64,000 nt of DNA, from positions 8,872,342 through 8,936,341 of the forward strand of contig JAAALK010000289.1 of assembly GCA_019279435.1 (NCBI GenBank). Direction: 5' to 3'. The notes beneath the pieces are model-generated. The model saw nothing but the letters and a program-made list of their open reading frames with translations. It was not told where the DNA came from and did not search any database. The position numbers and the translations under genes are program-made. The DNA comes from Zizania palustris (lineage: Eukaryota > Streptophyta > Magnoliopsida > Poales > Poaceae). Of the stretch, positions 22,444-33,031 are shown one piece after another (position 1 is the first letter of the stretch; the number at the start of each line of letters is the position of its first letter).

Positions 22444-23619
22444 GGGGGAGCTGATTTTAATTGTCTTGCATATGCTCATTATGTGTGGAATTGCACTTAC
22501 ATCTTTTGCTATTATATGCCTGCTTTTAATTCAAAGAAATCATGACAGCTCAGCTCTATGAAATATGTCTGGAACATTGATTGTGCATGATGTTTTCTTT
22601 TCTAAAATCAAATCTTGCTCACTGCTCAATCGTGTATCTAGCTTGTCTAGGCTGGACTGCTTGTAGCTATCTTTTATCTACTTGACAGCAAGACACTGTT
22701 CTTTGGATGCTAAAAGTTGCAACTTGAAAAATTGTGTTCTTTATTCATGGATATTCATCAAAATGTTTCATTCATCTGAATCAAAATCAAAAATCCATGA
22801 TTTGCCTGGTTTAAATGAAAAGATCCAGGAGGGTTTGTTTGTCGCACTACTCTATTCTAGACTGCTTACCATTGCACTTTGGTTTGAACTGGGATAGTGT
22901 AGTGTATGCCAAAATCACCGCCTTAAGCTTCAGATGGCTTTCATGCCTAGGCTTGGCTTGATTGGAAAGTATAAGGTGGACAAACAAATAACCCCTGGCA
23001 TTAAGAAAAAGAACAACAAAATTAATTATTCATCAAGTTTGCTTTTAAAGCTCCTTTGTTTTGGAACAAGACTTGTCTGTCTAGGGTAGAAATTGTTAGC
23101 TTTGCGCAGTCCTTGCCTTCACATGTCTAGCTGCTGTGATTAAGTGGTGATGCTTTTATCTCAAAATGACAAAATCACATGCCATCATCTTGTTTCACAG
23201 AATGTTATTTGAGCTGAGCACATGAACATTGGTATTAATATTGGCATATTTTTGCATTATATGTCTTTGCAATTCTATTCATTTCGAAGCTTTGCATCTT
23301 TTTACATGCTCCTTGATGCTTGCATTGCCAAAGGGGGAGAAATTCCGGAGAGATCTGCCGCAAGAAGGCATAATTTCGAAAAAGGGGAGAGATTTTTGAC
23401 ATAAAGGGGGAGAAAAATTTGCAACTCAGGGGGAGTTCCTATCAAGGGGAGATTTGCCAAAGGGGCTTTTTACTCTTTTGAGGAAGGGGGAGAAAAATTT
23501 CTTTTATCAAGTGACATGCTTTGGCTCTTTTTGAGTTTTATGGTCACTTGTGTGCTGAAAGTTTTTTAAATTTTCTTGAACTTCGATTTGGTTGTCAATG
23601 CACTCATCAAGGGGGAGAT
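22444..23619 (+). other. Element B 3' tail and polypurine tract
   Basis: Non-coding stretch between pol and the 3' LTR, with GGGGGAG/GGGGAG blocks clustered at about 23330-23500 and the polypurine tract at about 23607-23619. I see no env-like frame. Confidence 0.8.
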
Positions 23620-25600
23620 TGAGAAACCAAGGATGGTTTCGGTGTATGTGATGAGTGATTGACAGGATTATTTACCCTCTGTTCGAAGGGTACCTCCGGA
23701 GGGGCTTCGGAGGTGGTACCTCCGAAGGGTGTTCGGAGGTGTGTCACCGGAGTGTGTTCGGTGTTTGCTTGCTGCAGCTGTGCAGCGGAGTGTACCTGTC
23801 GGAGGGGTCCGACAGTACGCGATGACTGGGTTCGTACCGATGGCTTCGGTACTTTGGGCGGTACACCGGAGTGTGTGCCGGAGGTTGCTAACCCGGAGAG
23901 GTCTCCGGAGTACTGGATACACTTGTTTGCTTGTCTGTGGTGCGCAGGGACTTCGGAGGCGACGGACAGGGTTCGAGCCAGGTGAACCTGGGTCAAGCGG
24001 GTGGCTTGATGCCAGGGGAGCGGGGAGCTCCGTCACGGTGGCTGCGAAGGTGGTCCGGGTCGGTCCTCGGGTCGAGACGCGCCAGGTGAAGGCAGAGAGT
24101 GCGGAGTGTGGCTCCGGCTGAAGGTACTCCGAGACAAAGTCCTCGGAGGTGAGGCACTTCGAAGGTACTCCGGATGGAGTGACTTCGGAGTTGGATGGAA
24201 CAAGTCCTCTGCGGAGGCAAGGAGTTCGAAGTGTGCTCCGGAGGGAGACACTCGAAGGTACCCGACGAAGGTCTCAGAAGTCGAGGTGCATCGAAGGCAT
24301 TGTCCGGGTGAGGCTCGTCGTGGAGTGTGCTCGGGGTGAGGCACTGCGACGGAGTGCTCATGGAATGCTTCATGCGGAGGCCTTGGACGAAGGAGGGACT
24401 TCGAAGGGTGGTACTCCGAAGGTGGGGCTTCGGAGTGAGGGTGACTTGTGGTACTTCGGCCATGCATGGCTTCGGTACACGGACGGACGGTGTTCGAGCT
24501 GGGAGTAGCTGCGAAGCCGTGGTGATCCACTCCGGAGGTGGTGGTGCGAAGGCCCAAGGGCTTTGACGGCTTCGGCTCAAAACCGTCACTGTATCGAAGG
24601 ACTTCTTCGGCGAAGCGAAGGCCATCAGGCTGCAGGCTTCTCGCCGAAGCTACCGCACCCTCCGGTGCGAAGGCAGGTTCCAGAAGTCAACACTGTAAAG
24701 GCTGACACTGTCTGTTCTGAAAAAGGCTGACACTGTCCCCTCTGCAGCTGACAGAGAAGCCTCCAAAATAAAGGTGGACTACCTTTTGTACCCCTTAGTT
24801 CTGAAGAGACAAAATGAATGTAAACCCTAGGGGTAAAGTAGTCACTTCCTTAGGATGAAGCCGTGGGCTATAAATATGGGGGCTCGGTAGGTAACATTTA
24901 ACACTTTGAGCATTTACTGTTGAGCTCCTGTAGACAGACCTCGCTGTATTAATTCTGAGTTCAATTTATTTCAGTGTTCCTTGTTCAAGCGGCGAAGCCC
25001 TGTTTTTCTTGTGCTTTTTGCTTGAGCTCGCTTTGCATACTTCGCTAGTTTAGTGCACCGAAGCCTGTTGAGGCGAAGGTAGTTTTTCGTGCGAGGTGTG
25101 CTTTGTCAGTGAGCTTTCGCTCTGTGTAACAGGAGGTGTAACCTCGCTGCTTACTAGCGAAGCCCTGATTGTTTCCCGTAGTGCTTCTTGTGTCGAAGCC
25201 CTTAGCGTAGTCCGTTTTGTGTGCGTGTAGACCTTCGCGTGCGAAGCCCAGCACCAGTTGTTGTCGCCAAGTACTTGGTCGAAGTCCTCAGAGGGCTGTC
25301 CACTCTTGCGAAGGGTGAAGTGTGAAGCCTGCTCGAAGCACCTCGTGTGCGGAGCCTGCACTGACTTAGCAGAGTAGATTTTCGTGGATTGTTCGTGGAG
25401 CGAAGTCTTCTTGACTTCGAACTTTTGCTCCTCCGAAGCCTGTGTTCGAAGGTGTCGAAGTACCTCCGAACCAGACCTTCGAAGGTAGTGTTCGAAGCCT
25501 GTTCCGCAGAAGACAGAACAGAACCGAAGGCTAAGTTTTTAGCCTGAAATTTTAAAAGCTCCCATTCACCCCCCCTCTGGTCGCCGTTTCCGGTCCATCA
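23620..25600 (+). mobile_element. 3' LTR of element B
   Basis: 1981 bp, TG...CA, nearly identical to 14768-16749, TATA box at 24869-24876. Ends directly at the ACTAT duplication. Confidence 0.95.
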
Positions 25601-25605
25601 ACTAT
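25601..25605 (+). repeat. Target-site duplication ACTAT, right copy
   Basis: Matches 14763-14767. Confidence 0.95.
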
Positions 25606-26782
25606 TTTGCATTTAGGCCCACAGTCTGTCAGTCGATTCTGTAAAAAATCCAAAGGGCATTTCAGTCTTTTCCATTTTTATTCAGTGTCTGTAAAAAACC
25701 CTAGGGGTATTTCTGCATTTTTCCCATTTATTGGGCTGCCTATAAATAGGGCCCAATATCCTAGGGTTAGGTTTACCCATTTTCAGAAATTACTTTACCA
25801 ATCATAAAAATTTGGGTCATCTTTTCATCTATCTCCACTGTTCACCAGCCACTGGTGTTGATCTGCTTGGAAATCACCACCGTCGGCTATTGTTCTTCCT
25901 CTGCCTCCTCCAATCGCTAGCCACCGTTATTTTTCTCCACGCCGCCACAGCAAATCACATCTGCGGGGCATTGTTTTCTCCGGCTGGGTTTCTTTTATTT
26001 GCGCATCATAGCCACAGCCTGCGCAGCAGTGCCTAGCACTAGCACCTAATGTGTGGCTATAGGCGTAGCTAGCTTAGCTAGCGCAGCGTCGTGGCCGCTT
26101 GGCCACCAGGGCGCTTGGCTGGCGTGCGGACAGCACTTGCGTGCTGTAGTCCTATTTCTCCGTGCGGCGTGCGCAGCAGGGAAGCCACGTGAAGACTAGC
26201 AGCTGGCGTAAGACCACGTGAAGACCGAGCGAAGGGCAGATTTCAGGCGAAGGAACCAAAACGACATTGCACAGTAACTTCTGATTTCTCGTTTTCGTGG
26301 ATTTACAGTTACTTCATTGTTTAATCCTCTGATGTGCTAGTTTTTAAAGCTTCTAGTTTGTGAACAATCTAAGTTAAACCTATTAACAGATGGAATCAAT
26401 TTATTGATCTGGTTTGATATAAATCATTGATGTCTATCTATTTCAGTGGCACTCGTTAAATCATCTTTAGGTATTTTTTAGTTATTCTCATTTATCTGGT
26501 TGAATCATATGCCTGAATATTGTTGATCAGTTGGTTTGTTCTTGTCAAGATGTCCGTGAATTAATTGATCTCCCAATCTGCCTTTAAGCACTGTGGTGGT
26601 GTCTTTTCGATTAGGACACCAGTTGTTTTTAGGCTAGATTATTTTAAGTACCTGTGATCTGTTTTGCTTCAGCGGTTTTTGTTTGTCGAGGTGCGTTGGG
26701 TGTTGGGAGAAGGCCATTGATTCGAAATAATTTTTAGGCGCCCATTCACCCACCCCCTCTGGTCGCTACTTTCGGTCCTACA
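25606..26782 (+). mobile_element. A' 3' LTR, right part
   Basis: Continues the A' 3' LTR after element B: TATA box at 25741-25748, then the same R/U5 region as 3060-4092, ending CA at 26782. Joined to 14314-14767 it gives about 1.63 kb. Gypsy pol sequence (element C) follows at once, so A' probably inserted into C; the matching left junction is not in the window. Confidence 0.88.
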
Positions 26783-29472
26783 AAAATGAACCCACTTAAG
26801 TGTGCTTTTAATGTGTCAGCGGGCAAGTTCTTGGGCTCATGATCCATGAAAGAGGTATTGAGATTGATCCCAAGAGGCTTGAGAAGATTAGAAACTGCGA
26901 AGCGCCAACATGCAAGAGAGATGTGCAAAAGTTGCTAGGCAAGGTTAATTATTTTCGCCACTTTATATCTAACTTGTCTGCAAGATCGATGCTTTTTCCC
27001 CATACTTTGGCTAAAAAACAAAGCCTCATTCACTTGGGGGGGGCAAGTCAACAACGCGCTTTTGAGAAGATTAAAGAGTGCTTGTCATCGGTGCCTGTGG
27101 TTGGAGCACCAAAAGTCAAGATTCTGTTTTGGCTATACGTTGCTGCAGAAGATAGCATGATAGGAGCTGTGCTAACTTAGGAAATGAAGGGCAAATAATA
27201 CATCATCACTTTATTGAGTCGCCTCCTATTGGATGCCGAAACGAGGTATGCGTTTTTAGAGCGTTTATGATTGTCGCTTTATTATGCATGCACCAAACTT
27301 CGGCACTATCTTTTATCTGGCACATGTATTGTTACTTGTCAAACCGATGTCATAAAGTACATGTTGCAAAAGCCAATTCTAAGTGGGAGAATTGAAAAGT
27401 GGGCTTATGCTTTGATTGAGTATGATTTGGCTTATGAACCCTTAAAAGCTATTAATGGACAAGTCGTCGCTAACTTTATATAGTTGATCACCATGTAGAT
27501 GTCAATTGTAGTAGTGACGCTCCTTTGATAGAGGTAATACCATGGAAACTTTACTTTGATGGTTTGGCTTACAAGAATGGCCAAAGTGTTAGGTTTTTTC
27601 TCATATCACCTAATGGTATGAGTTTCGAAACCTCGACCCGATTAGAATTTCCTTGTACTAATAATAAAGCTGAATCTGAAGCTTTGTTGTTAGGACTTTA
27701 ATTGCTAATTTCTATGGATATTAAATATGCTCATGCATACGGTGATTCACTATTTGTAGTCCAACAAGTAGCTAGACTTGCTCAATGTTTTAATGGTTTG
27801 CTAAATAGTTACTTGGATAAATGTTTAGACATAATCGTTACTCTCGATGATTTTGAAATTTCACGTGTCTAAAGAAGCCAATTCAATAGCAAATGACTTG
27901 GCTCAGCAAGCATCTGGTTACCAAATTAAAAGAGGTCAATTTTCCGCACAAGAAAAGTCGATGCTTGTGTTTATTTCAATACTCGAATCAAAACACATCG
28001 GTTTGACCGGTCTGATATGGCCGGTTTGACTGCAAGTGTTTGGTCGATCTGACCGGCCATGTCAGGTCAGTCTAACCGCCTTGTGCCAGTCATCTGGCAA
28101 CGGCTGGTCCGATCGGCCCTCCATGGCCGGTCCGACCACCCCGTGTCAGGAATTTTCAAGACACGGGGGGCAAGCCAAGGGTTGTAATTTACACGCCAAT
28201 TCAGACGAAGATTTGGTGTGTGTATTTGTGGGATCCTAACAAGCGGGTTGATCAGAAAGTTTGGCTGAAGCATTTAAATTCTTGCTAATTGATGATGAGT
28301 TGTATCTTCGAACTATTGATGGAGTACTTTTGAGATGCTTGAATGTCGATCAGTCTAGGGTTGTTGTGGGTGAAGTACATGAAGATTTTTGTGGTACTCA
28401 TCAGTCGGCCCAGAAAATGAGTTGGATGTTCAAAAGAGTAGGTTTTTATTGGCCATCCATGACTAAGGACTATTTTAAGTATTATAGAGGATGTAAAGCT
28501 TGTCAAAGGTTTGGTAATATTCAACTGGCTCGTGCATCTTTACATAACCCCATTATCAAACCATGGCCGTTCCGAGGTTGGGCCTTGGACTTCATCGGCC
28601 AAATTTATCCTTCCTCTTCAAAATGGCATTGGTTCGTGTTGATGGCCACAGATTACTTCACCAAGTGGACTGAGGCCGAGCCTCTCAAGAACATGACGCA
28701 AAATGACGTAATTGATTTCATCTTGAAGCACATTGTACATAGATTCAGTATTCCTCAAACTCTTACTATAGATCAGGGTGCTTCATTTGTTTCTAAGGAA
28801 GTATGTGATTTTGCGAAATCTTATGGTATAAAATTGGTGAACTCTTCACCATACTATGCTCAAGCCAATTGTCAGGCTGAGTCTAGTAATAAAAATGTGA
28901 TTAAGCTCATTAAGAAAAATATTTAAGAGTTTCCTAGAAGGTGGGATGAAGTGCTTTCTGAAGCATTATGGGCATGTAGAGTTACAAAGCATGGTGCCAC
29001 CAAGGTAAGTCCATATGAGTTAGTGTATGGACAATAAGCCGTTTTACCCATGGAGGTAAATCTTGGCTCTTTAAGATTACTTAAGCAAGATGGCTTATCG
29101 GTCGATGAGTATTAGACTCTTTTGAAGGATAATTTAGAAGAGGCGACCGATAAGAGGTTAAGAGCTCTAGAAGCAATAGAAAGAGACAAAATAAGAATGA
29201 CTAGAGATTATAATAAGAAGGTAAGAGAAAAATCATTTCAAGTTGGTGACTTGGTTTGGAAGACAATTTTGCCTTTAGGCACTAAGAGCCCAAAATTTGG
29301 CAAATGGTCGCCTAATTGGGAAGGTCCTTTTAGGGTTGTTGAAATCGCTCTAGGTAATGCGTATTTGCTAGAGTCACTTCAAGCAGAGCGATTTTGTAGG
29401 GCTTTGAAATGTAGATATTTGAAAAGTACTTCCCAAGTGTGTGGCAAAACGCTTGAAGTGTCGAAAGGCTGA
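26783..29472 (+). pseudogene. Element C pol remnant (Ty3/gypsy Tat): RT end, RNase H, second RNase H, integrase
   Basis: The right-hand part of a gypsy pol, heavily decayed. It opens at the end of reverse transcriptase (Met-Asn-Pro-Leu-Lys-Cys region, 26786). RNase H follows (about 26990-27480), then a second, archaeal-type RNase H domain (about 27530-27900; aspartates and the Asn-Lys-Ala-Glu motif), a marker of the Tat lineage. A linker rich in GACCGGCC-like motifs (about 28000-28150) precedes integrase with its His-His-Cys-Cys finger (about 28430-28515) and core (Asp-Gln-Gly near 28773; Ala-Glu-Ser-Ser near 28876). The end is at 29470-29472. Stops and frameshifts occur throughout. Element D carries a homologous pol on the minus strand. 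Confidence 0.85.
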
Positions 29473-29544
29473 TATAAGGCATATCACCCGTAGCTCATTG
29501 TGCTTTTGGCCTACTAAAGTTGGCCAAAATGCAGGGAGGGCATG

Positions 29545-31233
29545 TGTTATAGCAAAAAATGGCATTAATGGTCAAGATTATCAAAATCTCACTTTTTGGT
29601 AGTTTTACCGAAAATATGCCGAGATCTGGCACTGGATAGTCCAATCGCCCATGTAGGGTTGGTCTGATCGGCCATATAGGCCCGGTCCGACCGGCCATAT
29701 GGGCCCGATCAGACCTTCCAAGTCTGTGTCCAAGTCCAATTAGATAATTCTAGGGGATTTTTATCCCTAATTGATTTTGATGACTTGGACTCGTGCACAA
29801 TTCCAATTAGAAGCCTAGGAACTCATGACCCACCTCTATAAATAGAGGCAAGGCCGATTCAAGGAGCCCCCAAAACCCTAATAGATCCAATCTATTATCT
29901 ACCTTGAATCGCATTTACTTTCTTTGCCCTAGTTTTAGCCTAACACATACATCTTTGCTGGTTTGTGCTGTAAACCATCCGTCCGCCGCGTCGTAATCAC
30001 GGTAAGTCTGTCGGTTCGCTCGTGAATCGTCCATTTCATCCACGTAATTGTTTTCTATCGGTTTTATCACTTTTTATTCGTAATTCGATCTTCTAGCCGA
30101 ATTACTTTGATCTCTCGGTATTTTTTGCAGTGTTTCATCACTCCTAACTTCTCCTTCCTCTCCTTTAACATAGGGGGCCCAGCGCGTAGAGCCGCTCCTT
30201 CACCTTCCTCTCCTTGAGCATAGGGGGCTCAATGGCGGCCGTATCCATGGCCGCCATTGCAGCCACCTCCATGGCACATGACTACGGCCGGTGGTGGCAG
30301 CTCCCGCCCTCCTTGATGAGCACACAGTGTCGGGAGGAGGCTATTCCCGCCACCTTCCCACATGCGGTGAGCATCAACACCGAGTCCACCGCCACCTTCA
30401 CTGCCCACGACTGCAGTGGCACGCCCCACTACACTTGCCCCAGACGCCTCCCATAGATCCTCTTCCCCACTTGGTCCTCATCGTCCTTGCCCCTATCATA
30501 GCCACCCCTATCTTTCCTCGCCCCTTCACCCCCGCTACCACCATCCTCACCCTCGACGACGACGCGCATGCCCCTACACCCACCGATGATGATGAACCAT
30601 CGCCTATATAGATCATGGAGCCCCTACACACACACTCCACACTAGCCACTCTAGAGACGAATCATGGTGATCTGCCTAAAGCCACAAGAAAGGGTTTTTG
30701 GGGAGATGTGAGGCAAATGCGGTGAGCATTCTAATCCATGCGGGCGAGCGGTAGTTGTGTGTAGACGGGAACTGTGCGCGTTGAGAGGGAGGGAGGAGGG
30801 TGGAAGTTGTGCATGATAAGGGAGGCAGTTGCCATGCACTACACACGTGGGGAGACGGACTATGGACGAACGTTGCAAACCATCTTCACGCTTTAATATA
30901 GTAGAGATTTCCATTGGAAGGTATTCATCGGCCCTTGTGCTTGGAATGTTTGTCCTATTGGCCAATGGCATTACCAATTCCGATAATCTGGCCATGGTCA
31001 TTGGCTCGACAGCAGATTAGCACCAATACCCACGTATCTTTTTATATCACCATAGTCATCGGCTTGGTAGTCGATCGGCTTTGCCACTAATGTTATTCCT
31101 TCTTTCCCCTTATCAGTTACGAGGTCAAATTGATTGGCACGTTCATAACCCCCTTTCTTCTAAGATTGTAGGACCTGCACTGGAGTTAATCTGACCTCCT
31201 AGGCCTCGCATGTGACCACAAATGACACCAACA
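29545..31233 (+). mobile_element. LTR-like region between C pol and G leader (Tat family); 3' part uncertain
   Basis: It begins TGTT right after a purine-rich tract (about 29528-29544). It has a TATA box at 29837-29844 and ends ACCAACA at 31233, just before a primer-binding-site-like sequence. The first ~480 bp match the second copy at 32551-33031, including several GGTC/GACC-GGCC motifs (about 29640-29720). The interval of about 30180-30900 has a different, GC-rich composition and may be a foreign insertion. The simplest reading is C's 3' LTR serving as G's 5' LTR. Confidence 0.55.
30180..30900. other. Unassigned GC-rich stretch inside LTR-like region
   Basis: It holds short open frames on both strands (e.g. 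30214-30456 plus, 30398-30649 minus) rich in Ala, Pro, Thr and His, with no motif I recognise. A block resembling 30150-30175 recurs near 30205-30230. I could not find clear terminal repeats or a target duplication, so I assign no element or gene. Confidence 0.4.
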
Positions 31234-31240
31234 TGTTTTT

Positions 31241-31259
31241 TGGGCACGCCCGGTGGGAC
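31241..31259 (+). other. Primer-binding-site-like sequence of element G
   Basis: TGGGCACGCCCGGTGGGAC a few bases after an ACCAACA LTR end is a configuration typical of grass Tat-type gypsy leaders. The tRNA was not identified with certainty. Confidence 0.6.
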
Positions 31260-31279
31260 ACCCTCCAGACAACTCATCC

Positions 31280-31859
31280 ATGGCGGGTGAAATCGATAAC
31301 AATAACATCATTCCAATTACCATGGAGGCATTGACCCGATTTGGCCGCGTCTAGATAAATCAATTGCCGAAGCCAGCCTTGGCTAGGGAGATAGCCCAAT
31401 GGATTGAGAGTCCTCGGATTATTTTTCAAGAAGCCATCGACAATGCTCTCCATCATGCTCTCATCAATCAGTCCAAGGTATTGGTCAATACCTTGCATGG
31501 ACTGAACAAGAAGACTATTGACAGCATGTTAGCTCAAGAGCCGACGCAAGGCTCGTTGTACTTCCCCGTCAATCATCCTCTTATACTGCAAAATCCTCAA
31601 CACCCTCAGCCAATGCCACCACCACATGGGACGGTGAGGCAGGATCCACCGAACACTTCATTTGTTGTCGAAGGGAACATGACGGCCGCAGTACCTACCC
31701 TTGTGATCAAAGGGTTAGGCAGACAGGACCCATCACAAAACACATACATCTTCAGGAGGGGCACACTACCATCCCAGCCTTTTACTGCACCACAAGGGAT
31801 GATCAAGCAAGAAGTACCCCAACCCACGTACGGAGTTGCGAGGAACAAATGGCAGATAG
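31280..31859 (+). pseudogene. Element G gag N-terminal fragment
   Basis: An ATG at 31280 opens a frame interrupted by TAG at 31352-31354. The same frame continues to 31892, with an Ala/Ile/Gln-rich start followed by a Pro/Gln-rich stretch. Position right after a primer-binding site and composition fit the start of a Tat-type gag. The remaining gag and all of pol are absent; isocitrate dehydrogenase sequence follows instead. No diagnostic gag motif is visible, so the identity rests on context. Confidence 0.5.
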
Positions 31860-32465
31860 GAACAAATAGAGTTGGATGTGTTCAACTTCACTAGTTCTGG
31901 TGGAGTAGCTTTTTCTATGTAGAATACTGATGAGGTTTGTTTATGATATCTTGTATCAAGCTAACTTTTGGCACTCTGTGTCTTCAAACAAGAATTTAAA
32001 CTTGGCAGCTTTTATTCTATGCTTTGCTCCAAATAGTCTATACGGGCATTTTCCGAAGCTTCGATGAACATAGCTTACCAGAAAAGATGGCCACTTTATC
32101 ATAGCACCAAGAATAAAATCCTCAAAAAATATGATGGAAGGTCAGTAGTTAATCATCATATATTATTTTATTTGAACATAGGTGTATATCCATATTAAAT
32201 TAAAAAATATTACCTTCATATATCAGGTTTAAAGATATCTTCCAAGAGAACTATGAAACAAAATGGAGAGCCAAGATTGAGGATGCAGGAATATGGTACA
32301 CCTATTAATCTGTCTACCTTGTTGTAGGTGTGCGTGGAGTCATTCTTTTTCCTTTATGTCCTAATAATTTCTGTTATGGTAGGTATGAACATCGTCTGAT
32401 TGATGATATGGTGGCATATGCCCTTAAGAGTGAAGGGGGTTATGTTTAGGCTTGTAAGAACTATG
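31860..32465 (+). pseudogene. Captured fragment of NADP-isocitrate dehydrogenase gene (four exons, introns kept)
   Basis: Four blocks translate to consecutive parts of the C-terminal half of plant NADP-dependent isocitrate dehydrogenase, which oxidises isocitrate to 2-oxoglutarate. Block 1 (about 31860-31934) gives a stretch ending Asn-Thr-Asp-Glu. Block 2 (32037-32140) gives Ser-Ile-Arg-Ala-Phe... to Lys-Lys-Tyr-Asp-Gly. Block 3 (32227-32295) gives Phe-Lys-Asp-Ile-Phe-Gln... to Ala-Gly-Ile. Block 4 (32383-32465) gives Trp-Tyr-Glu-His-Arg-Leu-Ile-Asp-Asp-Met-Val... to Lys-Asn-Tyr. The gaps (31935-32036, 32141-32226, 32296-32382) start GT and end AG, so they are introns. TAG codons at 31920-31922 and 32447-32449 and both truncated ends make it a pseudogene. 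It lies in sense orientation between element G's gag fragment and LTR. Recognition is from memory of the family. Confidence 0.85.
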
Positions 32466-32550
32466 TGTTGTGGAATAGGGGAGCTACGCTAGCCGGCAAA
32501 TTCAAAATTTATGCCCTAAACTGAAGAATCATGCGCGTGCGAGATCATGA

Positions 32551-33031
32551 TGTTGATAGAAAAAATGTCATTAATGTTCAAGATTATCAAAATATCACTT
32601 TTTGGTAGTTTTACCGAAAATATGTTGAGACCTGGCATAGGCCGGTCCAACCGGTTATGTAGGCCCGGTCCGACCGGTCATATGGGCTCGATTAGACCGG
32701 CCAAGTTTGTGTCCGAGTCCAATTAGATAATTCCGGGGGATTTTTATCCCTAATTGATTTTGAATGACTTGGACTTGTGCACAATTCCAATTAGAAGCCC
32801 AGGAACTTATGACCCACCTCTATAAAGAGAGGTAAGGCCGATTGAAGGAGCCCCCCAAAACCCTAATAGATCCAATCTATTATCTACCTTGAATCGCATT
32901 TACTTTCTTTGCCCTAGTTTTAGCCTAGCACATACATCTTTGCTGGTTTGCACTGTAAACCATCCGTCTGCCGCGTCGTAATCACGGTGAGTCCTTGTCA
33001 GTTCGCTCGGGAATTGTCCATTTCATCCACG
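32551..33031 (+). mobile_element. 3' LTR of element G, left part (interrupted by element D)
   Basis: Starts TGTTGATAG and follows 29545-30045 closely, with GGTC/GACC motifs at about 32640-32700 and a degenerate TATA box near 32820. It is cut at 33031 by the end of element D's LTR. In the other copy the sequence continues past this point (about 30047 onward). Confidence 0.75.

Larger units (their letters stand above)
14768..25600 (+). mobile_element. Complete copia SIRE/Maximus-type element B (10.8 kb)
   Basis: Two near-identical LTRs (14768-16749 and 23620-25600), an initiator-Met primer-binding site, gag, pol in copia order, a polypurine tract and a 5-bp target duplication make a full-length element. 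It is nested in the A' 3' LTR. By eye the LTRs differ by about ten substitutions and one 1-bp indel, so insertion is recent. Two zinc knuckles with a coiled coil between them in gag, ~2 kb LTRs and GGGGGAG repeats before the 3' LTR fit the SIRE/Maximus lineage. A one-base frameshift in pol means it would need help in trans to move now. Confidence 0.95.

Noticed and set aside
22444..23619. Possible envelope-like gene downstream of B pol, as in some SIRE elements
   Set aside because: Only short frames are present, with no signal peptide, membrane segment or coiled coil of useful length.
30214..30649. Ala/His/Thr-rich open frames suggesting a small gene
   Set aside because: Open on both strands, no recognisable domain, start context or splice pattern.
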